Source: Anabaena subtropica FACHB-260 (GTDB lineage Bacteria > Cyanobacteriota > Cyanobacteriia > Cyanobacteriales > Nostocaceae). Taken from it: a DNA stretch of 64,000 nt. Where the stretch lies: positions 124,001-188,000 of the forward strand of contig NZ_JACJRF010000007.1 in assembly GCF_014697105.1 (NCBI RefSeq), read 5' to 3'. Made by a program: the position numbers and the translations under genes. This document shows, one piece after another, positions 1 to 9,500 of this stretch. The first letter of the stretch is position 1; each line of letters begins with the position of its first letter. The notes under the pieces were generated by a model that ran no database searches, was not told where the DNA came from, and was given only the letters and a program-made list of their open reading frames with translations.

Positions 1-1342
1 CATAGCCACTAGCAACAATTAGGCGTGTGCCGAGAATATCTGCTTGTCGTTCCATCTCACGGCTGTAATCGAGTGCAAAAAGTTGCCCAATTGTGCCACC
101 AAAGGGCAGATATTGAGTAACGTTAGAGATGAGGTTTCCTTGAGTAACTAATTGAAAGCCGTGGGATAAGACAACATGAGATAATTCGTGTCCAATTAAT
201 CCAGCTAGTTCTGCTTCGGATGTTGTTTTGGCGATCGCGCCTGCATTCACAAAAATTTTTCCTCCCGGCAAAGCAAAAGCGTTAAGTTCTTCTTCGGGAA
301 TGACAAAAAATTCATATTTAAATTCATTTCTACCAGCGACTTTCGCTAGTTTCTGCCCAATATCATTGACGTAGGCTAAGATATCATCGTCTATGACTAA
401 AGGTAACTGTTTTTTTGCCTGTTTAGCTACGGATTCACCGATAGATTGTTCACCTTGTAGTAGCAAAATGGTGGAGTCAAGGGCAGAAAATGGCCCTAAT
501 AAACTACCTGTAACTGCATAACCCAAAGCACCTGTAATCACGTTGCTAATGACATTACCTCTAATTTCCGAGCGAATACGAGATTGATAACGTTTGAGAT
601 TATCTTCGGCTAATTGAGAAAATTCTGCGGCTTGGGGGTTGTTAGGGTTGAGAATAGCAAATTGTCTTGCAGCTAAAGACGCTTCCATCCATTTTTCCGC
701 TCCAGCCAAGGCGGTAACTCTGGCTTTAGTTATTTCTGGTTGATTGGGATAAAGGGATGATGCTCGTTCTAAAATGTCTAGTGCTTCTTTGCTGCGATCG
801 TATTGGGTGAGAACTTCAGCATAGCGAATATGACCAGGGATAAATTCGGGATGCTGTTCAACCAATAATTGCAGAGGTACTAAAGTTCGCGTCTGTAGTT
901 TCTTGGCTATCCCCGCCTCTGCTTCTCGCCAATATACCTTACCTGCTGGTGATAATTTTTTAGCATCAAGGATTGCTGGTTTCCGTTCTTGGGGTATACC
1001 TGTCTGAGTAAAAGGTGCTTTTACTTCACGGTAAATTTTTTCTGCTTCGGTGATTTGTCCTGCAAGATAAAGGTTATCTGCTTCTGTGAGTTTTTGTTGA
1101 CGGACAAGTTCTTCTGGAGTTAATTGAGGTTCCGCCGATGGGGACGGGCGTTTTAGTGCATCCCTGAGCTTTTGGTCATTTGGGTTTTCTGGGTTGGGTG
1201 TGTTGGTTTGTTCAGTGGGGGCTGGAGGTTCTTGGGCTGGGACGGGTGCTATCGGTTGGATGAGAATAATTAAAAGCGTTGTACCAACTGACAACAAGAC
1301 CCAGTTCAAGGCTCGCAGCACAGACTTACTGATCCGCTTCAT
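1..1342 (-). CDS. M48-family metalloprotease, partial (3' end beyond the left edge)
   Basis: The reading frame opens at the ATG ending at 1342 and stays open to base 1, so the C-terminus lies outside the window. The first ~40 residues are a basic start plus a hydrophobic segment (signal peptide or anchor), followed by a Pro/Glu-rich linker. A helical, TPR-like middle region follows. The protease domain contains HELSH (about residues 380-390, bases ~175-200), the HExxH zinc motif, and further on EMERQAD, whose Glu is the usual third zinc ligand in M48/Oma1-type peptidases. Seen: motifs and hydrophobic start. Known: M48 enzymes with TPR segments act in envelope protein quality control. Inferred: periplasmic or membrane-bound protease. 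The gene is divergent from nothing and has its own upstream gap. Confidence 0.85.
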   Translation of the reverse strand, partial: MKRISKSVLRALNWVLLSVGTTLLIILIQPIAPVPAQEPPAPTEQTNTPNPENPNDQKLRDALKRPSPSAEPQLTPEELVRQQKLTEADNLYLAGQITEAEKIYREVKAPFTQTGIPQERKPAILDAKKLSPAGKVYWREAEAGIAKKLQTRTLVPLQLLVEQHPEFIPGHIRYAEVLTQYDRSKEALDILERASSLYPNQPEITKARVTALAGAEKWMEASLAARQFAILNPNNPQAAEFSQLAEDNLKRYQSRIRSEIRGNVISNVITGALGYAVTGSLLGPFSALDSTILLLQGEQSIGESVAKQAKKQLPLVIDDDILAYVNDIGQKLAKVAGRNEFKYEFFVIPEEELNAFALPGGKIFVNAGAIAKTTSEAELAGLIGHELSHVVLSHGFQLVTQGNLISNVTQYLPFGGTIGQLFALDYSREMERQADILGTRLIVASGY

Positions 1343-1565
1343 GCTGAGTTCCACCTAATACAAAAGGCTCTTATATTAAGGGTATGAGCAATCAAGCTAA
1401 TCCGACTAGAGCGATCGCTCTTGCTTTACAGTAACTACACTCTTGAAAAGAGACTCTGCCGTAAAAGCTATGGGATATTTTTTTACTTAATTAGAAAAAA
1501 GAGAAAAAAAAAGGCAGACAAATTGTCTGACCTTCAGAATTTAGATAAATTCTTCGTTTGAAACC

Positions 1566-1880
1566 TTAGTAGCGGGAACGTCCACCGCCACCGCCGCCGT
1601 ATCCTCCTCCTCGGTTTCCACCAAAGGAACCTCTATCTTCTTTAGGCTTGGCTTTATTCACTTTTAAATCACGACCCATCCACTCAGCACCATCAAGTCC
1701 CTCGATGGCCAGAGCTTCTTCTGCATCTGAACTCATTTCTACAAAAGCAAAACCGCGCAGTCGACCTGTTTCCCGGTCAGTAGGTAGCACAACCCGTTTT
1801 ACAGAACCGTATTCTGCAAAAACAGTGCTGATATCCTCTTGCGTAACGTCGTAAGAGAGGTTCCCTACGTAAATTGACAT
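1566..1880 (-). CDS. RNA-binding protein, RRM domain with Gly-rich tail (cyanobacterial Rbp type)
   Basis: A 104-residue protein. The RRM runs from about residue 1 to 80, with RNP2 as IYVGNL (residues 3-8) and RNP1 as RGFAFVEM (about 42-49). The tail is Gly/Arg-rich (GGGYGGGGGG) and ends SRY. I chose the ATG at 1880 because the protein then begins MSIYVGNL, as in other cyanobacterial Rbp proteins, and GGAGAG lies about 5 bases upstream. A longer frame reaches 2000 but its extra 40 residues look like untranslated leader. Known: Rbp proteins bind mRNA, and several are cold-induced and localise mRNAs at thylakoids. The long AT-rich upstream leader fits post-transcriptional control (inference). 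Confidence 0.93.
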   Translation of the reverse strand: MSIYVGNLSYDVTQEDISTVFAEYGSVKRVVLPTDRETGRLRGFAFVEMSSDAEEALAIEGLDGAEWMGRDLKVNKAKPKEDRGSFGGNRGGGYGGGGGGRSRY

Positions 1881-2355
1881 TCTTTTCTCTCCAAAATCAT
1901 GGCTGTGTAGAGATTTAAATTTCGGAGAGGAGTCCGTAAATACCAAAAGGAAAAGCCTGTTAATACTAAAAACAAAGACTATCACCGATTTAATTCTCAC
2001 TGTCTATGATGGCATAAAAGTTAATTACCTGCATGAGTAAATGCGGTAATAATGGAAATTATGCAAAAAATAAAATTGACAATTAAAGCTAAAAATATTG
2101 TCATACAAGGCTTTTGACATCTTAAATTTTAGATGTTTCCAAATATTACAGTTCAAAATTACAATTTTGTTTCATAAATATTAGTGATATTATTTCTGAT
2201 TTTTATCTTAATAACTATACTCAGGATAGATTGTATGAATCATTAACTTGGTGTAGGTTTTTTGATGCAATAAGCTATGTTCCAAATTGAGCGATCGCCC
2301 CAGGGTAAATTTAGCATTTGGTAGAGGAGGCGATCGCTTGCTGGAAAAGCAAAGC
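1881..2355. other. Intergenic stretch, leader of the RRM gene
   Basis: This is 475 AT-rich bases between the RRM gene and the ureohydrolase gene. It must hold the promoter and a long 5' leader of the RRM gene. Two HIP1 GCGATCGC palindromes lie near 2290 and 2331. No convincing ORF or RNA gene was seen. Confidence 0.5.
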
Positions 2356-3396
2356 TTATTTTCGGTGCGATAAGTCCATTAAATTCGCTAATTTATAAAC
2401 AATCCTCGCCCCTACATTACCATCCCACTCACCATCGCCGACTTCGCAGACATCGAAGCCAATAATTTTTCTCCCGCTATTCACCAATTCACGGAATAAA
2501 CAAAAAACTTGCTCCAATTCCAACCCACCAGGAACAGGTGTACCAGTATGTGGACAAAGTTTCGGATCTAAACCATCTACATCAAAACTAATGTGAACGT
2601 ATTCGGGCAAATGATTGACGATTTCTCGGCTTAGTTCAATCCACGTTGTACCAGCATAAAGCTTTTGTTTAATAATTGGGTCGTAGTATGCCACAATGCG
2701 ACCATGCGATTCGTCAATCATCTGCACTTCATCATGACTAATATCACGCAAGCCAACTTGCACTAATTTAGAAATTTGCGGTAATTTCAACCCATTAAAC
2801 ATGATCGACGCATGAGAAAATTCAAACCCTTCATAAGCGTCGCGTAAATCTGCGTGTGCATCAATGTGCAGAATCCCAAAGTTGGAGTATTTAGCTGCTA
2901 ATGCTTGGAAGTAACCCAAGGGTGAACTGTGATCTCCTCCAATCACTGCAACTTGCTTACCTTGATTCATTGCTGCTTGACACTGTGCAAATAGCCATTG
3001 ATTTACCTGTTGAGAAGCCTGATTAATTTCTGTAATTACAGGTGTTAAATCTGGTGTGTCTGTCAGTAATTTACCTTGTGCTAGCCGTTCAATAATTTGT
3101 GCTGCTAAATCCCGATAATAATTGTTCTTATCTATAATTTGTTGGGGAATTTCTACTAAGAAAATTCCTTGTTTCCAGCCATCAGGGTTATCAAAATCGA
3201 ATAAATCTAGTTGAACTGAAGCATCAAGAATTCTTTGTGGGCCGTTAGCTGTACCTGCACCATAGGAAACAGTTACTTCCCAAGGTACAGCGAAGACAAT
3301 TAAGTTTGCAGAATTGTAATCGCATGGCAAGCCTAAGAGATTACCATTGATTTCTCCTACGCCGCTAGGGTTATAGTCTTGGAGTTGATTAATCAT
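2356..3396 (-). CDS. speB: Agmatinase/arginase-family ureohydrolase
   Basis: A 346-residue protein with the binuclear manganese site of the ureohydrolase superfamily: GGDHS (153-157), DAHAD (179-183) and SFDVDGLDP (270-278), followed by GFDVCEVG near the C-terminus. Known: these enzymes hydrolyse agmatine, arginine or related guanidino compounds to urea and an amine. In Nostocales an agmatinase of this kind acts in arginine catabolism, and cyanophycin turnover feeds arginine into it. The sequence alone does not separate agmatinase from arginase or a guanidine hydrolase; the N-terminal ~100 residues are longer than in the minimal family. The ATG at 3396 has only a weak AGG six bases upstream. 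It is apparently monocistronic. Confidence 0.82.
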   Translation of the reverse strand: MINQLQDYNPSGVGEINGNLLGLPCDYNSANLIVFAVPWEVTVSYGAGTANGPQRILDASVQLDLFDFDNPDGWKQGIFLVEIPQQIIDKNNYYRDLAAQIIERLAQGKLLTDTPDLTPVITEINQASQQVNQWLFAQCQAAMNQGKQVAVIGGDHSSPLGYFQALAAKYSNFGILHIDAHADLRDAYEGFEFSHASIMFNGLKLPQISKLVQVGLRDISHDEVQMIDESHGRIVAYYDPIIKQKLYAGTTWIELSREIVNHLPEYVHISFDVDGLDPKLCPHTGTPVPGGLELEQVFCLFRELVNSGRKIIGFDVCEVGDGEWDGNVGARIVYKLANLMDLSHRK

Positions 3397-3538
3397 CGAT
3401 TACCTGATTTACCTGGGTAGAAAATATGCCACCGGTTGAACATCTGTATTCTAATTCACATTTTACGTCCAGTCCCAATGACTATCAATTCAACAACAAT
3501 GTCTCAGAGGTTATTTATAAAGTAAAAATAAAATTACT

Positions 3539-3653
3539 GTAGGGTGTGTTAGGCACACATTCGGAGATGATGTCTCACTCCAAGAATAAATTAAGCGCCT
3601 AACGCACACCATTATTTAGGGGTGCGTTAGGCTAACGCCTTAACACACCCTAC
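3539..3653. repeat. MITE-like palindromic element
   Basis: Perfect 13-bp terminal inverted repeats, GTAGGGTGTGTTA at 3539-3551 and its complement at 3641-3653, enclose a 115-bp element. A second nested inverted pair is built on GCCTAACGCAC/GTGCGTTAGGC (about 3597-3632). There is no ORF. This matches the look of small dispersed palindromic repeats common between genes in Nostoc. It lies between the monooxygenase stop and the ureohydrolase promoter, and either strand could fold into a long hairpin and act as a terminator. Confidence 0.7.
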
Positions 3654-3660
3654 TTAAGAT

Positions 3661-5154
3661 TTACTTTATAAATAGGCTCTCAAGTGTTTGGTCAAAATTG
3701 CGTCTATAAAGCTGTTGACCATATTCTTCCCAGTCTTTGTCTGAAGAGTACGGTAATCGTCTTAATGTAGCCTGCTGCACATACGCCATTAATGGACGAC
3801 GTAACGATTCATATTTTTGGAAGGCTGTCTCTATAGCTTGTCTATCTTGCCAATGATTGTCTTTGGCAATTTTAGCGATTAATGTAGCTACTATTAAAGC
3901 ATCTTCCAATCCTTGGTTCGCACCTTGAGCCATGAATGGTGGCATTCCATGTGCTGCATCACCAACTAATACCACTCTTCCAGCACTCCAATTTGGTTGA
4001 ATTTGAGGGGATTCATTTGTACTGGTCACACGATGAACGTAATACGGACGCTGCTCCATATTTTCAAGCGGAGATAAACGCACTAATTCCTTGAGTGCAT
4101 GGGGAAATTCTGCTTGTTCAAACGTTTGTAGAGCTAATTCAATCCAAGAACTACCAGACTTATTTTGGATAGATTCCAAAGCTACAGGTAAATGTATGAC
4201 ATAGCCAAATTGACCACTAACTCTGCTAAATAATAATATCCTTGTATCTTGTGTGTCACCAACCGCCGTTCTAGACATCTCATTATGACAGATGGTGACA
4301 ATCGGTGAGCCGTGCAGAAATTTTTCTTCCAGTTCTGTTTGCACTTCCTTGGGGATATCAACAATTGCCCGACAAGATATTGCCACAAACCCAGAATATT
4401 CAGGTATGGCAAAGTTTTGATTATGGCTATCCTTGTAAAGAACTTGACGAATTGTTGAGTTGATGCCGTCTGCGGCAACAATTATTTTAGCTCGGAATGA
4501 TTTACTAATAGATTGTGGGGAATCAGCCTCTGATTTTTCCGAATTTGGATCATTCCAATAAGCATAGGGATTGGCTTCTAGGGTTGTATCAGATACACAA
4601 TCTATTCGCACACATCCATTTTCTGGTTCATCTGTAATATTGATACAACGGTGATTAACTTTAACTTGATCTTGAGGTAGTAAATTTCTTAAAGCTGTTT
4701 GTAAATTGTACCAAGAAATTGATACTCGACCTTCGCCATAATCTTGAAACCAATCATCAAAACTGAGAGAAATTGAGCGAATTATCTCTCCTTGCAAATT
4801 TCTGTAATGCCATTTTTGCAAAGTATCAGGAGGTTTTTGGGCTTGATTTGCTGGCTGAGAATTAGAAAAAGTAATACTGGCTTTTTTTACTGCTTCGTAA
4901 GCATCATAATCTAAATATCTGAGAGATTGTAATCCATTAGGGAGAAGATCCAACCCTTGACCAACCTGACGAAAAGCGCGGGTTTGGTCTAATACAAGAA
5001 TTTTTTCAATACCCCGTTTACGTAAACCGATAGCTGTAGCTAAACCAACAGGCCCAGCACCAACTACCAGAACGTCATAAGAAGTGAGAAAATCAGATGG
5101 GGTTAAGGCAGAGTTGTTTGTAGTTAGATCATGAGTTGATTTATGTTCTGGCAT
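3661..5154 (-). CDS. FAD-dependent monooxygenase (PHBH/UbiH-like)
   Basis: A 497-residue flavoprotein. The N-terminal Rossmann FAD motif GAGPVG lies at 32-37 after a short polar lead. A central AADG motif (about 228-231) and the second FAD-binding motif GDAAHGMPPFMAQGANQG (about 398-415) complete the class A flavin monooxygenase signature. Known: the family hydroxylates or epoxidises aromatic and isoprenoid substrates using NAD(P)H and oxygen. The substrate cannot be read from the sequence. Segments at about 90-110 and 190-215 are hydrophilic insertions compared with typical 400-residue members. No neighbouring gene suggests a pathway. Confidence 0.85.
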   Translation of the reverse strand: MPEHKSTHDLTTNNSALTPSDFLTSYDVLVVGAGPVGLATAIGLRKRGIEKILVLDQTRAFRQVGQGLDLLPNGLQSLRYLDYDAYEAVKKASITFSNSQPANQAQKPPDTLQKWHYRNLQGEIIRSISLSFDDWFQDYGEGRVSISWYNLQTALRNLLPQDQVKVNHRCINITDEPENGCVRIDCVSDTTLEANPYAYWNDPNSEKSEADSPQSISKSFRAKIIVAADGINSTIRQVLYKDSHNQNFAIPEYSGFVAISCRAIVDIPKEVQTELEEKFLHGSPIVTICHNEMSRTAVGDTQDTRILLFSRVSGQFGYVIHLPVALESIQNKSGSSWIELALQTFEQAEFPHALKELVRLSPLENMEQRPYYVHRVTSTNESPQIQPNWSAGRVVLVGDAAHGMPPFMAQGANQGLEDALIVATLIAKIAKDNHWQDRQAIETAFQKYESLRRPLMAYVQQATLRRLPYSSDKDWEEYGQQLYRRNFDQTLESLFIK

Positions 5155-5415
5155 ACTTACTACAAATGTCTTTTTAATAGGAAGTTAGGAATAGAAAACA
5201 TCATAAACCACTGGTGATCGCCCTGATTGAAAGTGTTGTAAAATACAATATTTTTTAATAATTTAATTTTCTCAATAGCTACTAACGAAACACTGATTGA
5301 TATCTTTTTATACCATTTATTTAATAGAGCGATCGCTTATCATTTAGCTGATTAAAAAACAGGAACTTCTTACCAGTTAACTCCATCATCATAGATAATG
5401 TGAGGAGTTTAATTT

Positions 5416-5907
5416 ATGCCTGATTTAGCAAAAAATATTGTATTAAATTTAACAAATTTTAGTTTATGTTGCAGTTATATAGCAATAGCTACAAATCCTG
5501 TAGCTGCTGGTGAACCAATTATTGATAGCAAGTGTCGCTATCATCAGAGAACGCCAGAAACCTTTAGAAAAATTCCTCCACAAAATCGGGCAACTATATA
5601 TTTCACATCTGGATTTCAGGCAAACAAACAAAAATATTTTTTACAAGTGCTAAAGCTTCCTAATGCTACAGGTGTTTTTTGTTTATTTAGTTCTAACTAT
5701 CAAAAAAATAGGAAAATAACCAAAGTTCAACTTATTCAAGATAAGCAGATCGAAAAAGTGGAAAAACTTTCCGATCAAGCAGCTACGTATATAATTACCG
5801 TCAAAGGTGATAAAAATGAAAATATATTCCGAGCTTTTTATAAATTAAATCTCAGCAATCCCCATCAGCCGAAGTTGACACCACTAATCAAAATATACAA
5901 AAGCTAG
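5416..5907 (+). CDS. Small probably exported protein, unknown function
   Basis: 163 residues, not recognised. A strong GAGGAG Shine-Dalgarno sits about 9 bases before the ATG, supporting the start. Residues ~8-32 are moderately hydrophobic and end with AAG, like a weak signal peptide with an Ala-x-Gly cleavage region. The mature part has two cysteines (in SKCRY and VFCLF) that could pair, and is rich in Lys, Asn and beta-type sequence. It is transcribed toward the RluA-type gene (convergent ends 62 bases apart). No function is inferred. Confidence 0.65.
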   Translation: MPDLAKNIVLNLTNFSLCCSYIAIATNPVAAGEPIIDSKCRYHQRTPETFRKIPPQNRATIYFTSGFQANKQKYFLQVLKLPNATGVFCLFSSNYQKNRKITKVQLIQDKQIEKVEKLSDQAATYIITVKGDKNENIFRAFYKLNLSNPHQPKLTPLIKIYKS

Positions 5908-5969
5908 ACAAAAACGAGTAAGGGGAACAGTTGTATTTGGCAGCACCTGAAACTCTTGGTTCCTTCTTG

Positions 5970-7622
5970 TTAAAATGGTGTTTCTACTTGTAAATGAAGA
6001 GTGTCTCCTGAGTGCGGATGCTGGAAGCGGAGTTCTTTGGCGTGTAAGTGTAACCGAGTTGCTTCAGCTGTGCAACCATAAAAGCGATCGCCTAAAATAA
6101 CAACCCCCAATCCTCGCGCATCGGACGCATGAACTCTCAATTGATGGGTGCGTCCTGTGAGTGGTACAAACTCTACACGAGTGTAGTCGCCTTCCCTGGC
6201 GATCGCCCGAAAATGTGTCACACTGGGTTTACCATGTTGCCAGTCAACTTGCTGATAGGGTCGATTGTGGGGGTTTCCCCACAATGGCAAATCAATTATT
6301 CCTGCATCTATGCTGACAGTTCCAGCAAGTATGGCTTCGTAAACCTTGTGGACTTGTCGCTGTTGAAACTGACGATTAATTTGACGGTAGGTTTGGCTGT
6401 CTCGCGCCAATAAAAGAATACCGGATGTATCTTGATCCAAGCGATGCACAGCCGCCAACATCATTCCCTCCGGTAACAGATGACGCAAACGGCTCAGAAC
6501 ACTATCTTGGGTGTGAAAATAACGACCAGGAACCGATAATAACCCAGCCGGTTTATTCACCGCAATCAGCCATTTGTCCTTGTAAATAATACTAATTTCT
6601 TCTTGACTACCGAGAGTTTTAGGTTTTATTCCCGACAACAAAAATCCCATCAACGGCTGACAACGTTCCACACAAGCGCCATAAAATTCACCCTGTATTT
6701 TATCTTCAGAAGATGAACCCCACCAGAATTCAGCCATTGTTAAGGGTTTGAGTTGATGTGTTGCTGCATAGTGCAGTAGTTTTGGCGCACAACAATCTCC
6801 TGTTCCTGTAGGTATGGAGCCACCAGGCATTAATTGCTGTAATGATAAAGATTGCCCTAAAAAATTCATTAGAGAGTAAGCAGCGTGCATTTGCGCTTGC
6901 AATTGTCGAGATAGGGCTTTCCGCTTTTGCTTGAGTTGCTGTATCCTGAGATTTCTTGAGGCGATCGCTTCCTCTAATGGTTGCAATATCCTATCTCGTT
7001 GTTGCTTGAGTCGCCGTCGTTCAATTCCATCCTGACGGCTTTCTTCGTCAAGCTCTTCCAGTGCAATAGTCAATGCTGCTTGAGAAAGAGTTTCCCATAG
7101 TAGTTGGCGTTTTTGTTGTCGTTGGTATTTACGATCACGATGGCGATCGCTCATTGCTTGCAACTGCTGCTCAAACTCACGAGCAAGAGTTGCGTACTGT
7201 TGTTTTTCTGGCTGTTGATTGAGAGTAATTAATTCCTGCTTAATAGCATCTAACTCAGCTAAAGTCCGCGCTTCTTCTAGGGCAACTTGTTCTCTCCCTG
7301 GAATTGCTGGAACCCAACTATCAACTACACTTTGACCATTAAGCAAGCCAGAGAAAGCTTTAATTACTCGTCTTTCACCAGACAGTGTTTCCACTAGTAA
7401 TATGCCATACATTTTACCTTCACGAGAATAAAGCTCATCAGTGGCAAGGTGTTGCATTAAACTATGAGCGATCGCCTCTGCTAAATCAGTACGAGGTAGC
7501 CTCAAAAAATCACCAGATTGCCGACAATACCCTTCATACCAATAGTTAGCTGATGAGTTATCACCAGTCAAATTACATTCAATAAAATCTGATAACTGGT
7601 GCAGAACGTCTGTGAAAGACAT
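5970..7622 (-). CDS. RluA-family pseudouridine synthase with long coiled-coil N-terminal extension
   Basis: About 550 residues. The C-terminal ~220 residues are an RluA-type catalytic domain: VHRLDQDTSG contains the catalytic Asp, followed by HKVYEAIL and the TGRTHQLRVH motif. Known: these enzymes isomerise uridine to pseudouridine in rRNA or tRNA. Residues ~130-250 are charged and Gln/Arg/Glu-rich, predicted to be a long coiled coil. This extension is absent from E. coli RluA but occurs in cyanobacterial and some gammaproteobacterial members. The frame can also start at a TTG ending at 7640; I prefer the ATG at 7622 (MSFTDVLHQ). The target base is not predictable from this sequence. Confidence 0.85.
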   Translation of the reverse strand: MSFTDVLHQLSDFIECNLTGDNSSANYWYEGYCRQSGDFLRLPRTDLAEAIAHSLMQHLATDELYSREGKMYGILLVETLSGERRVIKAFSGLLNGQSVVDSWVPAIPGREQVALEEARTLAELDAIKQELITLNQQPEKQQYATLAREFEQQLQAMSDRHRDRKYQRQQKRQLLWETLSQAALTIALEELDEESRQDGIERRRLKQQRDRILQPLEEAIASRNLRIQQLKQKRKALSRQLQAQMHAAYSLMNFLGQSLSLQQLMPGGSIPTGTGDCCAPKLLHYAATHQLKPLTMAEFWWGSSSEDKIQGEFYGACVERCQPLMGFLLSGIKPKTLGSQEEISIIYKDKWLIAVNKPAGLLSVPGRYFHTQDSVLSRLRHLLPEGMMLAAVHRLDQDTSGILLLARDSQTYRQINRQFQQRQVHKVYEAILAGTVSIDAGIIDLPLWGNPHNRPYQQVDWQHGKPSVTHFRAIAREGDYTRVEFVPLTGRTHQLRVHASDARGLGVVILGDRFYGCTAEATRLHLHAKELRFQHPHSGDTLHLQVETPF

Positions 7623-7708
7623 GATGACAAATCTAGCCAACTCTTTGCCTACGATGATTTCCTATTTTACGGTGTACTGGAGCGATCGGTTATTTGTGTT
7701 GAAAGTGT

Positions 7709-7750
7709 GGTGAGGTGATGAGAAGCAGTTTTTTCCTTACTCGCCTCACC
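7709..7750 (-). terminator. Hairpin after the GHL10 gene
   Basis: GGTGAGG at 7709-7715 pairs with CCTCACC at 7744-7750, directly downstream of the leftward gene ending at 7779. The loop is long and no U-run follows, so it is a weak or factor-assisted terminator at best. Confidence 0.35.
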
Positions 7751-7778
7751 AATTACCTCAGTGTATTTATCGAGAAAA

Positions 7779-9071
7779 TTATTCAACTCTGGCACGGAGT
7801 GCCGGGCTAGGGAAAAAAGATTGGAATCCCGCTTGCCGTTCGCTTAAACTGTCTGGAGTATAACCCCAAAGGCTACTGAAATAGAAAAATACTACACCCA
7901 GTCCACGTTCTCGCGTAGTCCTCACCTGTGATTTAATTTGTGACATGGGAACAGGGTTATTGCGTAATCCTGTCATAATCCCAATCCCAGTAGGTATAAC
8001 TCTTTGTGCTTCTTGAATTTCTGGACGGGAAATAGTAGAGATGAAACTTTGCAGATTGGGACGATAGACTTGCACAATTAGCTCATCTACAATCTTTAAG
8101 CGTATCCAAGCAAGCCAGTCTTGTAGTTGAAATTTGTAAGCAAAATCGTAATAGTTGGGAGATACCGAGAACATCACCTGAGGTTTTCTCGTCTTTACAG
8201 CTTGGTTTAGCCGTACCATAAATGCCGTGATTTTATCAGCTCGCCACCGCACCCATGCGGCATCTTGATGATTAGCCGGCGGTGGATTTTTAGTTTCCTG
8301 GGTGTATAGAGAAACTGTATATTTATCGTAACCAAATTCATGAGGCAAACTCATGTGGTCGTCAAACTGAATACCATCGACATCATACTGGGTGACAATT
8401 TCCAGCACAAGATCAGAAATCAAACGTTGAACCTGCGGGTGGAAAGGATTAAGCCACACCACCTCACCAGCAGCACTAATTGAAGTTTGACCACCATCAC
8501 GCTTTTGTGTCAACCACTCTGGATGGTTCATAGCTAATTCTGAGGTTGGAGGAGCCATGAAACCAAACTCAAACCAAGGAATAGCCAGTAAACCCTGGCG
8601 ATGTGCTTGGTTAATGATATCTGCTAGAATATCATGTCCATCTGAGCCGCGAAATACAAAGGGTTGGATACCCGCCCTTTGTGCTACAGCGCTGGGATAC
8701 ATGACATAGCCAGAATTCCACACGACAGGATAGGCTGTATTGAAATTCATCTGCCGCAGTTTACTCATAGCATCCCGCACTTTCAGTCGATCCTTGAGGA
8801 TATCAAAATCATTATTGGTCATCCACACCCCACGAATTTCTTGCCGGGGTAGTTGAGCAACAGCAGGGATGAAATTATTTACCAGTAATGCTGTGACAAA
8901 GGATATCAAAACTAGAATAGGGAAAAGACCCTTGAGCAAAGTCCGCCGACCAGTATCTGAGTGTCTACGCAACCAGTTGTGACGAAGGAAACTCAAAATC
9001 ATCGATTTGAACGATGCGTTAGCTACCCACACGCGCCACAACATGAATTTGTGATGGAAATTACTAGCCAT
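7779..9071 (-). CDS. Membrane-anchored glycosyl hydrolase-like protein (GHL10 family)
   Basis: 430 residues. A basic N-terminus is followed by one hydrophobic helix (about residues 47-72), then a periplasmic domain starting EIRGVWMTNNDFDIL, the usual opening of GHL10 (formerly DUF187) proteins. Motifs along the TIM-barrel-like domain include YPVVWNSGYVMYPS, WFEFGFM, WLNPFHP and DGIQFDDHMS, the last carrying probable catalytic acidic residues. Known: the family resembles alpha-glycosidases and is found at cell surfaces, with mostly unproven substrates. Met1, Met10 or Met24 could each be the start; all leave the anchor intact. The gene has its own upstream region and no obvious operon partner. 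Confidence 0.82.
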   Translation of the reverse strand: MASNFHHKFMLWRVWVANASFKSMILSFLRHNWLRRHSDTGRRTLLKGLFPILVLISFVTALLVNNFIPAVAQLPRQEIRGVWMTNNDFDILKDRLKVRDAMSKLRQMNFNTAYPVVWNSGYVMYPSAVAQRAGIQPFVFRGSDGHDILADIINQAHRQGLLAIPWFEFGFMAPPTSELAMNHPEWLTQKRDGGQTSISAAGEVVWLNPFHPQVQRLISDLVLEIVTQYDVDGIQFDDHMSLPHEFGYDKYTVSLYTQETKNPPPANHQDAAWVRWRADKITAFMVRLNQAVKTRKPQVMFSVSPNYYDFAYKFQLQDWLAWIRLKIVDELIVQVYRPNLQSFISTISRPEIQEAQRVIPTGIGIMTGLRNNPVPMSQIKSQVRTTRERGLGVVFFYFSSLWGYTPDSLSERQAGFQSFFPSPALRARVE

Positions 9072-9500
9072 ACAGTCTACAAGCTTTATTGCTTACTAAA
9101 CAATTGGTTTATTAGTAGTTATTCAATGCGGCGCATCGAAATTTCTGCCTCAACAAAATTGAAGCATACTTAGCACAGTAAGTATAGTTGACGTGTTTTT
9201 TTCTAATTAGTGCCTAGTCTTTGTAGCTCAAAAAGTACATGAGAAGCAATATTGGCAATATGTTGATCAGATTAAATACTCAATTTACAACAATATTATT
9301 ACTTAACTAAAATGTTATAATTATAACTTTATAATAGAATTTCAAACTGAAATTTTTCTGTGTGAATGTACGAATATGGGCTGTAACGTCGATTGGGTGA
9401 TGAATGCAGTTATTGAGGAAGAACACTTATAACCATGTAATTTAAGATTATTTTCAGATTTACAGCAATTTTCATCTAGATGAGGTATTAACCTAGCCTC
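9072..9500. other. Intergenic stretch between GHL10 gene and eCIS-associated membrane proteins
   Basis: These 429 AT-rich bases contain no credible ORF. A perfect 14-bp palindrome, GTTATAATTATAAC, lies at 9314-9327, and an AATTTCA/TGAAATT inverted repeat follows near 9340-9357. Promoter elements for the leftward GHL10 gene are expected here. Confidence 0.4.
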